A stretch of 64,000 bases of DNA from Rhodococcus opacus B4 (GTDB taxonomy: Bacteria; Actinomycetota; Actinomycetes; Mycobacteriales; Mycobacteriaceae): the NCBI RefSeq assembly GCF_000010805.1, contig NC_012520.1, forward strand, positions 494,193 to 558,192, given 5' to 3'. Numbering within the stretch: the stretch's first letter is position 1; every line of letters begins with the position of its first letter. Position numbers and translations under genes: made by a program. Of this stretch, positions 16,756 to 25,177 are shown piece by piece. The notes beneath the pieces were generated by a model. It ran no database searches. It worked only from the letters and a program-made list of their open reading frames with translations, and was not told the DNA's origin.

Positions 16756-16953
16756 TCAGTCCTGCTCAAGCTCCGGGTGCCGCCGCAGCAATTCATCTTC
16801 CACTCGGCGGAGTGAGGTGATTTTGGCAGTCACGTCGTCGAGCCGCCGCTTTTCCTTCTCCAACCGACCCTCGAGTTCTCTTACATCAAGCAGTAGCTGG
16901 TCTCGCTCAACCAATAGTCGGGTGATCTGATCGGCGGCGGGGTTGCTGCTCAT
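16756..16953 (-). CDS. Small coiled-coil protein
   Basis: 65 residues, almost entirely one heptad-repeat helix (ITRLLVERDQLLLDVRELEG, EKRRLDDVTAKITSLRRVED). It starts at the ATG at 16953; no strong ribosome binding site is seen. Such short coiled coils often act as dimerisation partners. The function is unknown. Confidence 0.6.
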   Translation of the reverse strand: MSSNPAADQITRLLVERDQLLLDVRELEGRLEKEKRRLDDVTAKITSLRRVEDELLRRHPELEQD

Positions 16954-17111
16954 CAACCTACGGTAAGTGGAAGGCCGCCAGGTCTTGGCGATCTGTCATC
17001 GTTCTGAGACCCGTGAGACGAACGGTGACCGGCGGTCATCGATCGGTGGCCGGTCATCGATCCTCGTGCGGAGCACTGCTCGAGTCGATCACCAAGATGT
17101 CGCACAGGTCG

Positions 17112-18206
17112 ATGACTAGCATCAGCACGATGGCGCAGTGGAGCACTGTCGAGGCGGATCATCATCAATTCACGATCGGCGAGAGGCAGGCAGACACCCT
17201 GGCTGTCGCTGTCGAAAGCAGTCTCTTCGACGCAGGAAGCGACTTCCTGACGGTCCGTACTGGTGTCGCGTACGGCCCGGTCTCGATCGGCGTGGAAATA
17301 CTTCGCGACCAACCTGACAGCACGTTGTTCGAGGACTGGGAGAACGTTGCTGAGTGCACCATCAACGCCTCCACATTGTGTGTGATGACCCTGCAGGGCG
17401 ACCCAGTGCAGGACTTCACCGATCTGACAGTCATCGAACCGGGTCGGTACCGGGTACGGGTGCACGCCCGAGGCCGCGATGCGAACTGGGACATGGACGT
17501 AACCGAACCGACCGAAGACTATTTGGTGCAACTGTGGCCAGTCCCTCGCACACAGGGTTTCTTGAGACTCAAGAAGACCGACACCGCGTGGAGCGAGGTC
17601 GACCCGAAGATCCCGATTGCCACGCAGGCCGCGGCTCGCGAGTCGGTGCAGGCGCCGAATCCGCAGGCGCTGGGACGACCGAAGCTCAAACGCCTGGTGA
17701 ACCGCAACAGTGTGTCACGATTCCAGCTTCGGAACTTCACCGCGGTCAGCGACGTGGCACATCTCGACCGTCTGCTTGCCGAGAAACTTCTGGCCTTGCG
17801 TGATGACGAACTCCGGTCGGTTGCCCAGTGGCTTCCGCGGCGCGCCCTGGCAAAGGCCGGACTTCTCGACATCGAGTGGGTGTCGAACGCTGTCACCGTC
17901 CTTGAGGCCGGGCTGTGGGAACGACCGAAGGACATCTACGCCGCGGCAGTGCGGGCGATGACCGGCGGAGATCCCGAAATTCCGGTCACTCAGATCGTGT
18001 CCGTTTTCGATGGACAGAAGCCTGTCGACCCCGTATTCGGCGCAATGAACGCGCTCATCTATGGCTTTGACCCCGACCCAGCAGTCGCCACATTCCTCGC
18101 CCTCCACGGCACGCTGCTTGCGTACGGGCCGCAGTGGAAGGATCTGGTCAACGAACTCGAAGCTGCCTTCCCGCGAATCGCCACGTGGACCATCGAAGGG
18201 TCCTAA
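17112..18206 (+). CDS. Two-domain hypothetical protein
   Basis: 364 residues; the start at 17112 is preceded by AGGTCG, and an ATG at 17130 is an alternative. The N-terminal half is a beta domain with the run DLTVIEPGRYRVRVHARGRD and EPTEDYLVQLWPVP, a pattern I associate with actinobacterial immunity-type proteins. The C-terminal half is helical (LLAEKLLALRDDELRSVAQW, LPRRALAKAGLLDIEWV). It lies within the repeat-flanked cassette, upstream of the recombinase. Confidence 0.7.
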   Translation: MTSISTMAQWSTVEADHHQFTIGERQADTLAVAVESSLFDAGSDFLTVRTGVAYGPVSIGVEILRDQPDSTLFEDWENVAECTINASTLCVMTLQGDPVQDFTDLTVIEPGRYRVRVHARGRDANWDMDVTEPTEDYLVQLWPVPRTQGFLRLKKTDTAWSEVDPKIPIATQAAARESVQAPNPQALGRPKLKRLVNRNSVSRFQLRNFTAVSDVAHLDRLLAEKLLALRDDELRSVAQWLPRRALAKAGLLDIEWVSNAVTVLEAGLWERPKDIYAAAVRAMTGGDPEIPVTQIVSVFDGQKPVDPVFGAMNALIYGFDPDPAVATFLALHGTLLAYGPQWKDLVNELEAAFPRIATWTIEGS

Positions 18207-18412
18207 TGAGGAACCACCAGCGGGACGAGATCGGCGCCGAGCGCATGCCCGACTGCCGGCGACGCTCGTCCCGGAACGGGATGCGCCAGCGGCATGCACC
18301 ACAGCAGTAGCCATCGGGAGCGGTTCTAGTCGCACTCGTCGACGATGTTTGACCGTTGATTCCCAAGCACCACGCCGCCAGCGTTGTGCGTCCGAGAGAT
18401 GGGATTTCAGCG

Positions 18413-19012
18413 ATGTACATCGGATATGCACGTGTATCCACCGATCAGCAAGACCTAACCGCGCAGCAGCACGCTCTGCTTGCGCTCGGGGTGTCACCGG
18501 ACCGGATCTACGTCGATCACGGCTTGACCGGAACCAATCGCCTGCGGCCCGGACTGCAAAACGCGCTTGCAGCCTGCCGAAACACGGACACCCTCGTAGT
18601 GACCAAGTTGGACCGGTTGGCCCGTTCGTTACCGGATGCCCGAGACATCGTCGACGAGCTGACAGCTCGGCACGCGTGCCTGCAGATCGGGGCCTCGTTG
18701 CACGATCCCACCGACCCGGTCGGGCGCCTGCTGTTCAACGTCCTGGCAATGGTCGCCGAGTTCGAGGGCGATCTGATTCGGGCACGAACGAGGGAGGGGA
18801 TGCGGATCGCGAAGGCGAAAGGACACCTCAAGGGCAAGAAGCCGAAGCTCAATCCGCGTCAGGAAGGGCACCTCGTCGAGCTGCACGGGACAGGCGAATA
18901 CTCGACCGCGGAACTGGCCGATCTGTTCTCGGTGGGCCGGTCGACGGTGTACCGGGCGATCAAACGCGCCCGCCGACCTCATCGCGACGGCTACTCGGAA
19001 GCCAGTGCCTAG
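18413..19012 (+). CDS. Serine recombinase, resolvase/invertase type
   Basis: 199 residues. The catalytic N-terminal domain starts MYIGYARVSTDQQDL with the nucleophile Ser9. The arginine-rich motif LVVTKLDRLARSLPD and the E-helix region AMVAEFEGDLIRARTREGM are present. A C-terminal helix-turn-helix (YSTAELADLFSVGRSTVYRAI) binds DNA. Length matches small Tn3-type resolvases and DNA invertases. It is the only site-specific recombinase gene I can identify in the window and lies between the two identical 979-bp direct repeats. Confidence 0.93.
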   Translation: MYIGYARVSTDQQDLTAQQHALLALGVSPDRIYVDHGLTGTNRLRPGLQNALAACRNTDTLVVTKLDRLARSLPDARDIVDELTARHACLQIGASLHDPTDPVGRLLFNVLAMVAEFEGDLIRARTREGMRIAKAKGHLKGKKPKLNPRQEGHLVELHGTGEYSTAELADLFSVGRSTVYRAIKRARRPHRDGYSEASA

Positions 19013-19130
19013 CGATTCCCGCACATTGGGAACGTCCGCCGGCCCGGACACTGTGGCGGGCGTTCCGCATACGGAGATGCGAACCCGAAAATCGGCTCCA
19101 TGAGAAGTCTGCGTGCGACAGGATTCTCTA

Positions 19131-19853
19131 ATGAGTGCGGATTCCGGCTCCGGTCCTGACCTCGATCTGGTCCAAGTCGGGCCGATTGAAGTAGACCCGG
19201 CTGTCTTGGGGGGTTCGGGGTCGTCACTGTGGGATCTCATCGGTGACCGTCGCGTCGAGATGCGCTCTCCGGACGAGGTACTCGATCTTCCACGCCACGG
19301 GTGGCGTCGGCTCGTCCCAAGCCGGGACGATGGCGCAGGATCCAGGGAGGTCTTCGCCGCACCGCACGGGCAGGTCTCGGAAGCGTGGACACTGGTGTTC
19401 CTCAGCGATTCAGCTGGTGCCTGGAGGGTTAGCACGGACCCGGGTCCGATCCGAGTGCATCGTTGCCGGGCGGCCCGCCGCGTTGGTCTGGAGTTGCGCT
19501 GGCCCGGCGAGTTCACCTGCAAGGCGGGTGCGCTCCCTGGAGTGTCGATCGACCTGGTGAATGCCGGAGACAGGATGTGGGTGAACTATGCAGGGGACCA
19601 CATGACCGTCCACGGTTGGGTGCTCGATGAGGAGGGCGAGCCGATGAAGCCGGGGCTGTCGTTGTTCTCACAGGCACCGACGCTGCCCGACATTGAACCC
19701 GGCGATCGGATATCTCTGCGGGTCGATATCGCTACGCGCGATATCGAGGACTTTCCTCCCGGCCGCTACGCGGTCATCGCCGAACTCCATGACTTGGGCC
19801 TGATGTCGAGTCCGGGAACGTTAATCCTGGTTGACCCAACCCCTGGCACCTAG
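19131..19853 (+). CDS. Hypothetical protein
   Basis: 240 residues from an ATG at 19131. A mixed N-terminal part (VGPIEVDPAVLGGSGSSLWD) is followed by a beta-rich C-terminal half ending in PPGRYAVIAELHDLGL, similar in style to the beta domain of the gene at 17112. It starts 118 bases after the recombinase and has no obvious ribosome binding site. No family recognised. Confidence 0.65.
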   Translation: MSADSGSGPDLDLVQVGPIEVDPAVLGGSGSSLWDLIGDRRVEMRSPDEVLDLPRHGWRRLVPSRDDGAGSREVFAAPHGQVSEAWTLVFLSDSAGAWRVSTDPGPIRVHRCRAARRVGLELRWPGEFTCKAGALPGVSIDLVNAGDRMWVNYAGDHMTVHGWVLDEEGEPMKPGLSLFSQAPTLPDIEPGDRISLRVDIATRDIEDFPPGRYAVIAELHDLGLMSSPGTLILVDPTPGT

Positions 19854-19946
19854 TCGACGATCGCTCATCGATCGATGACCGGTGGCATCGGTGAGCGGCC
19901 GTTGATTCTGTACCGGCTGCGATACACGATGCTCTACGCCGACTAC

Positions 19947-20345
19947 CTACTCTGCGATGGGGAGGGCGAGGTCTGTTGACCATTCGGCTTGGCCAGTGAT
20001 GTCCTTCACGGTGAGTCGGACTCGGAAGGGTGGACCCGGGAGATCTTCGGGCCGTCGTACGGAGAAGGTGAGTTCCGCACGCGATTTCCTGCCGCTCATT
20101 CCCCACCCGATTCGTTTCTCGACGTCGCCGTAGCTCAGAGTCGCTTGTGCCTCGTACTCGAGTAACGGTGGTGCGGATTCGTCGGTTCTGCGCGCGATGA
20201 GGGTAAAGAACAGGCCGTCGGGCCCGGACGTGATCGGTCCGAGCCAGCTGAGAATTCCGTTACTACCGTCGGCGAGGAACGCTGGCGGCGCACAAACTTC
20301 CAGCGGCAAATCCGAATCAGAGAAGGCGCGATTGCGGGATTCCAC
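19947..20345 (-). CDS. Hypothetical beta-rich protein
   Basis: 132 residues from a GTG at 20345 behind GGGGGAAC. It reads as a small beta sandwich (LFFTLIARRTDESAPPLLEY, FRVRLTVKDITGQAEWSTDL). The alternating pattern resembles the C-terminal halves of the duplicated proteins at 15135 and 21651, but similarity is too weak to assign it to that family. Confidence 0.65.
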   Translation of the reverse strand: MESRNRAFSDSDLPLEVCAPPAFLADGSNGILSWLGPITSGPDGLFFTLIARRTDESAPPLLEYEAQATLSYGDVEKRIGWGMSGRKSRAELTFSVRRPEDLPGPPFRVRLTVKDITGQAEWSTDLALPIAE

Positions 20346-20541
20346 GATAGTTCCCCCAAGTCTGTGGATTCGACGTTCATTCGACGGTACCTGCGCGGGC
20401 GGTAGCCGGTCCTGCGAAACTCAAACCGTCGACGGTCGGCCCGGGCCCTCGCCCTGAATCGATCCCACTAACGGAACCTGCACCGGAACGAAGTGGCGTC
20501 CCAGCGCATGCCCGGCGGCAGTCGGCCCTCGTTCCGTAAGC

Positions 20542-21520
20542 GGATCGGCAACCGGTCACTGATAGTTCACTGGACGAAAGCGGTACCAGCAAGCAGCCCC
20601 GGACGAGATGTGCCACGTTCGCTGTTCACCAGGGGTGGGTGAGAACGGCCCCGCTGGGTGGGATGTCGAACTCCGGATAGGACAGGATCACCGTCAGCGA
20701 CGCGCTGGTCGGTCGAGGGGAGAGGAAATACTCGCCCCAGGTCGCCATCCCAGGGTTCCGGCGGCCGCCACCACTTATCCCGCCGGCGAGCCACAATGTG
20801 TTCGGATCGTCCGGGAATGCACCAAAATGTGCGGTGTTGGTCAGCAGCGTGCCGCCGGGCTCGGTGTATACGAGCAGACGGAGACGGTGGGGCTGGCTCG
20901 GGGGGATGATCCGGTAGCTGAAGTTCATCACATCGGCGCCGGTTGGGACTTCCCCGATCGGGTCCGGCTCAAGCGCTTCGATGCGGAACAGGATTCCTCG
21001 GTCGTAGACGCGGAAGTTTCCGACACCGAGGTCGAGGCCCTCCCGCTGGTAGATCGTCACCTGATGATCGTCGGTGGCGATGGAGGTCTCATCCGGCTTC
21101 GGTGGACGTCGCCAGTCGGGCAAGTCGCGACTGCGAATCAGCAACGCACGTCGGTCTTCCAGCGGCAGTTGCTTCTCGCTGGCGAACTGCTCGGCCAGCG
21201 CACGATCGGAAACGGGTTCACCCAGAATATCCAGTGCTCGGGCACCCCACTCTCCCTGCTCAAACCAACTGCCGGGTGCCCCTGAGAGGGGCACCGCCGA
21301 GATGGGGGTCTGTTCCGGCATCCAGGGGCCTCCCAGCGTATGAATGCGGTGGTCTTCACAGCAGCGTATCGACGCCATCACTGCTCCGAGAACGGATCCA
21401 CCATGTTCACTCACCGCTCCGCACCCTTCTCCGAGCCTGATGAGCGGGAGACCCGTGCGCCCTTCCGGACCATGTTCGCGATGAGATGGGCGCTTAAAAG
21501 CGATCGCCGTTGGCGGAACC
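20542..21520. repeat. 979-bp direct repeat, copy B
   Basis: Second copy of the segment at 15051-16029, same orientation, 5491 bases further right. Immediately left of it, at 20474-20541, and immediately right, at 21514-21590, lie similar imperfect sequences that begin CGGAACC and end near a CGTTCCG. These may have been recombination points. Confidence 0.92.
20626..21321 (-). CDS. Unknown protein, duplicated family (copy B)
   Basis: Same 231-residue product, start codon and ribosome binding site as the gene at 15135-15830. The only differences lie in what follows beyond the repeat. Two identical alleles on one replicon suggest dosage or a recent rearrangement rather than diversification. Confidence 0.8.
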   Translation of the reverse strand: MPEQTPISAVPLSGAPGSWFEQGEWGARALDILGEPVSDRALAEQFASEKQLPLEDRRALLIRSRDLPDWRRPPKPDETSIATDDHQVTIYQREGLDLGVGNFRVYDRGILFRIEALEPDPIGEVPTGADVMNFSYRIIPPSQPHRLRLLVYTEPGGTLLTNTAHFGAFPDDPNTLWLAGGISGGGRRNPGMATWGEYFLSPRPTSASLTVILSYPEFDIPPSGAVLTHPW

Positions 21521-21650
21521 CGCATCGGGACGAACTGGCGCCCCAGCGCATGTCGACGGCAGTCCGCCCTCGTTCCGAAAGCGGATCGGCTAGCGGAATC
21601 ACCCCGTCCGCCGGCGCGCTGTCGGCCAGACTGTCTCGCTGGTGGTTCTG

Positions 21651-22418
21651 CTATCGGCCCGGCGGGCGGAGATTGGCGGCGTAGAACTCGATGCTGGTCG
21701 TTTCGAGTCCAAACTCGGGGTAAGCGACCGCGACGTGGACGACGCTCTTCGTAGGTACCGGGCTGAGGAAATAGTGCGCGCGCGTTTCAATCACGCCCAA
21801 GTCGCGGACACGGCTGCGGGAGTCGCCACCACCAGAAAGCCATGGCTCGTTCGGATCATCGGGAAAGTCGTCCTGCCTGAATGAGCTAGACAGCACTGTC
21901 CCTCCGAAGAATCCATGCTCACCGAGAGTTGGCGAAACCGCGAGGATAAGCCGGATTCTGGTTTTGTGAGCCTTGTCCGGCCTGATCCTGTAACCGAGAT
22001 TGATTGTTTCGGTGTCGAAGGGAATTCCTGCGGTGGGGTCTGGGTCCGGTTCGCGGGCGACCAGGTCAAAGCCCACCCCGTTCTCGTACACCTTCGCTCT
22101 GGTGAACCGGAGGTCGAGGCCGTTGTTGGTTTTGAATGGGATGGACAACTTCGGCTCGTAAAGGACTGGATCGTCGTCCTCTGTTGTCAGGAACGCGTCG
22201 GGGCGTTTCCGAAATTCGGGTACCTCGCGGCGACCGGGCGGCCGCTGCGCGCGCTTCTCGCGTTGTTCCTGTTCCTCGCGTTCCAGTTCGCGCTCGAGTT
22301 CTTTGTCCGGGATGGATTCGCCGGCCAATCGCAAGATCCGGGCACTCCACTTCAAGTGAGCAGTCCACTCTGGTGGAGGATCGCCGACATAGGCAAAGTT
22401 GAACCGCTTTTTGGACAT
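21651..22418 (-). CDS. Unknown protein, diverged paralogue of the duplicated family
   Basis: 255 residues from the ATG at 22418. It shares with the proteins at 15135 and 20626 the sequence LDLRFTRAKVYENGVGFDLV (compare LDLGVGNFRVYDRGILFRI), the stretch INLGYRI, a DDFPDDPNEPWLSGG motif (compare FPDDPNTLWLAGG) and the end YFLSPVPTKSVVHVAVAYPE. Its N-terminal third contains a Glu/Arg-rich helix instead. Three genes of one family in 7.5 kb form a local paralogue cluster. Confidence 0.75.
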   Translation of the reverse strand: MSKKRFNFAYVGDPPPEWTAHLKWSARILRLAGESIPDKELERELEREEQEQREKRAQRPPGRREVPEFRKRPDAFLTTEDDDPVLYEPKLSIPFKTNNGLDLRFTRAKVYENGVGFDLVAREPDPDPTAGIPFDTETINLGYRIRPDKAHKTRIRLILAVSPTLGEHGFFGGTVLSSSFRQDDFPDDPNEPWLSGGGDSRSRVRDLGVIETRAHYFLSPVPTKSVVHVAVAYPEFGLETTSIEFYAANLRPPGR

Positions 22419-22764
22419 GCCATCGATACTTGCATGCGCTGTCCAGGTGACGGCACAGATCGCATGCTGACAACGTCCACGGCGTCCCGCAAGCCGAACC
22501 TTCAGCGGCGCGTCCCAGTAGGGGGCGTTCACCGGTACCGCTCTGAGCTGGCGAATCGCCGTTTGCCCCGTCCGGTGACATTCCCATTGCCGGGGCGCTC
22601 ACCGGGTCACTCGCGAGTGGGGCAACTGGGCGACCGCGGACCGCCCCGAAGTCCTCGAAACCTGTCGGGAATCGCCCAGGAATACTGCAGGTTTGGAATA
22701 CCGCCCTACCGCCAGTCTTCGTGCCCGAATCGTAGAAGACGCCGTCAGCTGAGGAGGAGGAGTA

Positions 22765-22860
22765 ATGATGTCGCTGCAGGAGTTCGTGTGGTGGTTGCTC
22801 GGGGACTCGGTGTGGTACGTCCCTATTCCGGGCTTTCGGGAATGGATGGGCTTCGGATAG
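22765..22860 (+). CDS. Small protein, 31 residues, hydrophobic and Trp-rich
   Basis: Two consecutive ATG codons follow a very strong ribosome binding site, GAGGAGGAG. The peptide starts MMSLQEFVWWLLGDSVWYV and ends FREWMGFG; it has five Trp in 31 residues. A strong hairpin terminator lies 20 bases after its stop. The signals make this a likely real small gene, perhaps membrane-active. Confidence 0.6.
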   Translation: MMSLQEFVWWLLGDSVWYVPIPGFREWMGFG

Positions 22861-22879
22861 CGCGTGGTGCGAGCGAAGG

Positions 22880-22914
22880 GAAGCCGCTGTCGCCTTCCCC
22901 GTGACAGCGGCTTC
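22880..22914 (+). terminator. Hairpin terminator
   Basis: The stem GAAGCCGCTGTC / GACAGCGGCTTC (12 bp) has an 11-base loop and is followed by GTTTCCTTCCC. It directly follows the small gene at 22765 and insulates it from the promoter at 22929. Confidence 0.85.
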
Positions 22915-22928
22915 GTTTCCTTCCCAAC

Positions 22929-22956
22929 TTGAAACGTAACAATGCAACGCTGTAAA
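22929..22956 (+). promoter_or_regulatory. Shared promoter element, copy 3
   Basis: TTGAAA, a 16-base spacer ending in ACGC, then TGTAAA. It has the same spacing and ACGCTGTAA core as the elements at 2507 and 4292. The frame downstream is damaged, so the promoter may have outlived its gene. Confidence 0.6.
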
Positions 22957-22958
22957 GG

Positions 22959-23187
22959 GTGCAGCAGGCGGAGGACGCGCAGAGCCGCATCGACAACTAG
23001 GCCGAGCCCACAGGCACCGTGGTGCCGCAGCATGCCGAGAACGGCTTCGGCGTCTACGAATGGGACCGAAGAGCACGGCGTCGTGTTCCGCATGGACCTC
23101 GACCAGTTCGGCACCATCGGCGGAGTCCCGGTCAGTCAGTACGCCCCGCCGCCCCCGCCCCCGTACACACCGCTCAACCTCTCCTGA
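22959..23187 (+). pseudogene. Degenerate small gene
   Basis: Pieces of good coding text appear in different frames. One piece includes VVPQHAENGFGVYEWD; after a one-base shift near 23067 another includes EEHGVVFRMDLDQFGTIGGV and ends in a poly-Pro segment and PYTPLNLS before TGA. An in-frame stop precedes the first piece. Removing a C in GACC would join the two pieces. The gene followed the shared promoter and is now broken, unless the base call is wrong. Confidence 0.5.
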
Positions 23188-23351
23188 GTCGGTCGCACGC
23201 CCGCGCCCCCCAGCACCCACCCCCTCGGGTGCTGGGGCGCACTGCGTTTCGCAGCTGTCGGCTCGCCAGGGTGCAGTGGCCGATTGTGGTGGCGGTGGGT
23301 GCCGTGGGGTGCGAATCGAGGTCCCCGGACGTACCGGAACAATGGCCGGTG

Positions 23352-24650
23352 ATGAGCGAGACAAACATGGGCCGCGTACCGGTGGGGGATCCGATCCCGC
23401 TTCGGTTCGATCCGACCACCAAACAACGCCTCGAGGAGTTGGCCGCCGGCATCGGTCCGCGCCGCTTCGGGGCGCTGGTGCGGGTCGCCGCGCGGCGACT
23501 TCTCGCCGACCCCGACCGGGTGCCGGAGTCCCTGGCACAGGCGCGGCGCGCCTCCGCCGACGCCCGCCGCATCCCCTGGGCGGAACGACCTCTCGACCTC
23601 GACCCCGCCACCAGCACTCGCCTCAACGAACTCGCTCACGAGTTCCACACCGACCGCAGCGCGATCGTCCGCGTTGCACTGCACCGCTTCCTCACCGCGG
23701 CGGGCCGATTCCGGCACCCGGTGCTCCGCGAAGACGCCCGCACCGATCTGACGTGCCGCATCCGCGTGTACCTCAACCGCTCCACGCTGGTCCGGCTCGA
23801 GAAGCTGATCAGCCGCAACGGCGACGCCCTCACCGCGGCGGCCATTCGGGTCGCGGTACGCCGACTCCTCGACGACCCGGGAGACCTCACCGCCGACCTG
23901 GGCACGATCGGGACCATCCGCGACCTGACCCCGGAAGACCTCGGCCCGCGCACGAATGTGCACTTCGACGACGACCTGCGCGACCAACTCGACACCCTCG
24001 CCGAACGGTTCGACTCCGACCGCGCCGAACTCATGCGCCTCGCCGCCCGCCAGCTCCTGGCGAACCCGCGGGACCTCGAGAAGGCGGTGACCGAGGAGAT
24101 CTACCGCGGGGACGCCAACCGGGACAAGCTCCTCGCCCGCAACACCCGCCGGCAGACCGCGGACCAGGCCACCGCCGCGCCCGCCGTCCGCACGGCGCCG
24201 AGCCCGCAAGGCAACCCGTTCGGGAAACGGCACGTCTTCCGGTTCGATGAGGACACCAAACGCCGCCTCGAGGAGCTGGCGGACGAGTACGGTCCCCGCC
24301 GGCTCTCCGCGCTGCTCCGGGTCGGGATTCGCAGACTCATCGAGAACCCGGCGGCCGATGAGGCCCTGGCGCAGGCCCGCCGCGTCGCCGCCCCGCCGCG
24401 CACAGCCCGGGTCGACGTCGCCCTCGACGACGAACTCCTCGCGCACCTCGACGCCCTCGCCGACCGGCTCGGCTCGGACCGCCAGGAGTTGGTGCATCTG
24501 GCGGCCACACGCATCCTCCGCTTCCATCACAACATCGAGAACCGGATGCTCGACGAGATGTTCCGCGCCCCGAACAACCGGAAACACCTACTGGCCACAC
24601 ATGCCCGCCGTGAGCGGATTCGTCGGATGGACCGCGGCAGCGGCACCTGA
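23352..24650 (+). CDS. Protein of six tandem ribbon-helix-helix-like modules
   Basis: 432 residues from the ATG at 23352. Six modules of about 39 residues repeat at roughly 15-53, 80-117, 136-175, 202-239, 294-333 and 353-391. Each begins with a short strand (PLRFDPTTKQRLEEL, RIRVYLNRSTLVRLEKL, VFRFDEDTKRRLEEL and so on), followed by a helix, a turn with a basic or Ser/Asp-Arg step, and a second helix of the form x-L-x-R-x-A-x-R-x-L-L. This is the strand-helix-helix order of MetJ/Arc-type DNA-binding domains, which normally work as dimers of single modules. Modules 1 and 5 are most alike, as are 4 and 6, so a two-module unit was probably triplicated. It is a putative DNA-bridging or partition-type protein; that role is inferred. 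Confidence 0.75.
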   Translation: MSETNMGRVPVGDPIPLRFDPTTKQRLEELAAGIGPRRFGALVRVAARRLLADPDRVPESLAQARRASADARRIPWAERPLDLDPATSTRLNELAHEFHTDRSAIVRVALHRFLTAAGRFRHPVLREDARTDLTCRIRVYLNRSTLVRLEKLISRNGDALTAAAIRVAVRRLLDDPGDLTADLGTIGTIRDLTPEDLGPRTNVHFDDDLRDQLDTLAERFDSDRAELMRLAARQLLANPRDLEKAVTEEIYRGDANRDKLLARNTRRQTADQATAAPAVRTAPSPQGNPFGKRHVFRFDEDTKRRLEELADEYGPRRLSALLRVGIRRLIENPAADEALAQARRVAAPPRTARVDVALDDELLAHLDALADRLGSDRQELVHLAATRILRFHHNIENRMLDEMFRAPNNRKHLLATHARRERIRRMDRGSGT

Positions 24651-24692
24651 CCTGCGAGAATGGACGGTGGGTCGGGTCCGCACCACCGGAGG

Positions 24693-25031
24693 ATGCCATG
24701 TCTTTCGTTTCTGCGCCTCGCTGTCGTCGCGGCCACTGCGGCCGCCGCCCTGTCCCTGACCGCGGCGCCCGCACACGCCGCCCCAGCTCCGAGTGGGTGC
24801 GACATACAGTTCTTCGCGGTCGGTGCCATGTCGACCTGTGCACCCGGATCGGTGAATACCCACCAATTGGAACTGGTGTGCGTCCCGTTTACCAATTTGA
24901 TTTATCCCGTCAACACCATCACCGTGTGGGGGCCGGAGGTGCCCACCTCCTTGCCCTCCATCGCACTGTGTCCGCCGCCCATCTACTTCACGCTCGGCCC
25001 CCTGAGGGACACCCGGGTGCACACCCGATAG
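24693..25031 (+). CDS. Small secreted protein
   Basis: 112 residues. The N-terminus has a typical signal peptide (LRLAVVAATAAAALSLTAAP) with probable cleavage after AHA. The mature part of about 85 residues has four Cys that could form two disulphides. The start could also be the ATG at 24660. No family recognised. Confidence 0.7.
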   Translation: MPCLSFLRLAVVAATAAAALSLTAAPAHAAPAPSGCDIQFFAVGAMSTCAPGSVNTHQLELVCVPFTNLIYPVNTITVWGPEVPTSLPSIALCPPPIYFTLGPLRDTRVHTR

Positions 25032-25070
25032 GACCAGCCCCCGGCTGCTCCTGCGCCGTACAACCGGCAA

Positions 25071-25095
25071 GTGACCTGCGGAAATGACACGTCCC
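25071..25095 (+). repeat. Dispersed 3'-end motif, copy 5
   Basis: TGACCTGCGGAA then ATGACACGTCCCC, 39 bases after the secreted-protein stop. Confidence 0.8.
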
Positions 25096-25177
25096 CGGGG
25101 TCGGTGCCCCCGATCGGCCGCCGCCGCCAGTAGGGTTCTGCCTGCTGTATCGAGAAGACGTGAGAGATCGGGGAACT

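Noticed and set aside
15051..21520. Composite transposon formed by the 979-bp repeats
   Set aside because: The repeats contain no transposase, no terminal inverted repeats and no visible target duplication, so a simple duplication is the better description.
23136..24587. Leftward frame of 483 codons opposite the six-module protein
   Set aside because: It is an antisense frame created by the high-GC third positions of the RHH gene; the forward product has clear internal repeats.
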